64,000 bases of DNA from Betaproteobacteria bacterium (GTDB taxonomy: Bacteria > Pseudomonadota > Gammaproteobacteria > Burkholderiales > Casimicrobiaceae). Position numbers and translations under genes: made by a program. This document shows positions 63,176-64,000 of the stretch, piece by piece. The DNA is taken from the NCBI GenBank assembly GCA_029884335.1, contig JAOUIA010000006.1:1-64000 (forward strand), in the 5' to 3' direction. A model generated the notes under the pieces. The model was given only the letters and a program-made list of their open reading frames with translations, was not told where the DNA came from and did no database searches. Within the stretch, counting starts at the first letter, position 1, and every line of letters starts with the position of its first letter.

Positions 63176-64000
63176 TCAGTCGTCGTCGTCGTGCGAATCG
63201 TCGCTGCGACCGACCTCGTGCACCCTGCGCACGTCCTTGTCCTTCCCGGGGCCGTGGCAGGACGCGCACCGCTCGCGGACCGTGACGCCGATGGCCGCCT
63301 GCGTCGTCGCGAACGAAGCGCCGCCGCGCCTCGACATGTGCGTCTTCACTTCGGCCTTGTCGTGGCACGACGAGCAGACGGCGGCCGTCGGGCTGATCTT
63401 CGAGTCGTTCGAGGGGTCGACGTCGATCGTGCGCGGCGTCGCGAGGTAGGCGCTCTGCGTCCTCGTCGTCGTCCCGAGCACCTCGGCGCGCAGCGGCAGT
63501 TCGAACGTTCCCTTCCCGTTCGCGTCTTTGTGGCAGAGCGCGCAGTTGCGCAGCGCGTTGGGGAAGCGCACGGTGCTGAAGTCGTTGACCGAGCTGTTGC
63601 GGCCGATCACGACGAACGGCTGCGTCCGGAAGCCGCCGGCGTGGATCGAGTGGATCATGGTCTTGAAGTCTATCGGGACCTCGGGACCGGCGATGCGCGG
63701 GTCCTCCCCGGCGGCCACCGGGCGCCGGTAGGCGACGTCGGTCTGGTTCGGGTTGTGGCACACGACGCACGCGGCGAGGTTCTCGTTGCGGTTCGCGCCG
63801 TGCAGGCTGAGGCGGATCTCGTCGTGTCCGTTATGGCAGCCCTTGCACTTCGCGATGTCGACGATCGGCCTGCGCGGGTCCTGCGCGGCCGGCAGCATCG
63901 CCGCCAGCGGTGCCGACGGCGCGAACGTGAAGTTCGCGGCCGCGGTCGTCGCCGGGATGTTGTAGTCGGGCGGGACGGTCTGGTCGTCGCAATTGACTCC
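63176..64000 (-). CDS. OmcA/MtrC-type multiheme c-type cytochrome (5' end cut by window edge)
   Basis: The visible 274 residues are the C-terminal part of a multiheme cytochrome. Five CxxCH heme sites are visible: CKGCH, CVVCH, CALCH, CSSCH and CASCH. The first two are joined by LSLHGANRNENLAACVVCHNPNQTD, and MIHSIHAGGFR and VRFPNALRNCALCH are typical of the OmcA/MtrC decaheme group. Such proteins move electrons across or outside the outer membrane. The C-terminus ends in an Asp-rich tail (SDDSHDDDD). The reading frame continues beyond 64000, so heme number, signal type and any mtrA/mtrB partners cannot be judged. Confidence 0.9.
   Translation of the reverse strand, partial: GVNCDDQTVPPDYNIPATTAAANFTFAPSAPLAAMLPAAQDPRRPIVDIAKCKGCHNGHDEIRLSLHGANRNENLAACVVCHNPNQTDVAYRRPVAAGEDPRIAGPEVPIDFKTMIHSIHAGGFRTQPFVVIGRNSSVNDFSTVRFPNALRNCALCHKDANGKGTFELPLRAEVLGTTTRTQSAYLATPRTIDVDPSNDSKISPTAAVCSSCHDKAEVKTHMSRRGGASFATTQAAIGVTVRERCASCHGPGKDKDVRRVHEVGRSDDSHDDDD

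Overview
The window is very GC-rich chromosomal DNA with tightly packed housekeeping genes. It looks like a betaproteobacterium, most likely Burkholderiales/Rhodocyclales-like or an uncultured relative. The supporting signs are dapA-bamC-purC synteny, divergent lptFG and pepA-holC-(valS), rplU-rpmA divergent from ispB, mnmH-tesA divergent from the ybbA/ybbP ABC pair, a PEP-CTERM/exosortase-A style EPS control locus (polysaccharide deacetylase, TIGR03013 sugar transferase, PrsK/PrsR) and a MipA/OmpV porin-like protein. No insertion sequence, prophage, integron or CRISPR array was seen. Several families of short palindromic or dispersed repeats sit between genes, and one has become coding sequence.

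Layout. 1-3.0 kb (minus): a secreted DUF1800/DUF1501 pair of unknown function and a small exported protein. 3.1-9.5 kb: the minus operon tesA-mnmH-phzF with 4-bp stop/start overlaps, divergent from the ABC ATPase/FtsX-like permease pair and a group II truncated globin. 9.5-13.0 kb (minus): a TAP-like lipoprotein hydrolase followed by a NatAB-type ABC exporter. 13.1-15.2 kb: tryptophan 2,3-dioxygenase and a kynureninase-like enzyme. 15.4-18.3 kb: a DUF2970 protein and clpB, which has a near-consensus sigma-32 promoter. 18.5-22.8 kb: a methyltransferase, then dapA-bamC-MBL hydrolase-purC. 22.9-28.1 kb: a DUF7931-like protein and a RoxA-type ribosomal oxygenase, a SlyD-like FKBP, and mutS. 28.3-37.2 kb: EPS genes: deacetylase, sugar transferase, PrsK, PrsR, then UDP-GlcNAc dehydrogenase and UDP-HexNAc 4-epimerase, which together would make UDP-GalNAcA. 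37.3-39.3 kb: tRNA-Pro(CGG), ispB, rplU-rpmA. 39.7-44.3 kb (minus): lptF-lptG-TPR-like-trpB2. 44.4-55.7 kb: pepA-holC-proline-rich protein, then a Zur-like metal-response cluster (Fur-family regulator, ABC ATPase, permease with a His-rich loop, two-DTG aspartyl protease, DUF3299 protein), an alpha/beta hydrolase and valS. 55.7-63.1 kb: a small membrane protein, MFS exporter, MipA, RlmM, DEAD-box helicase and typA. The right edge cuts a multiheme OmcA/MtrC-type cytochrome.

Points that stand out: (i) PrsR has GAVAGA where sigma-54 activators have GAFTGA; (ii) a Zur-like operon sits between the holC neighbourhood and valS and carries an unusual two-DTG protease; (iii) a -10 box lies 6-7 nt upstream of the start codon in several genes, which suggests leaderless mRNAs; (iv) the conserved N-terminus of RlmM has no canonical start codon; (v) repeats supply the C-terminal tail of one protein and apparently the ribosome-binding site of another gene.
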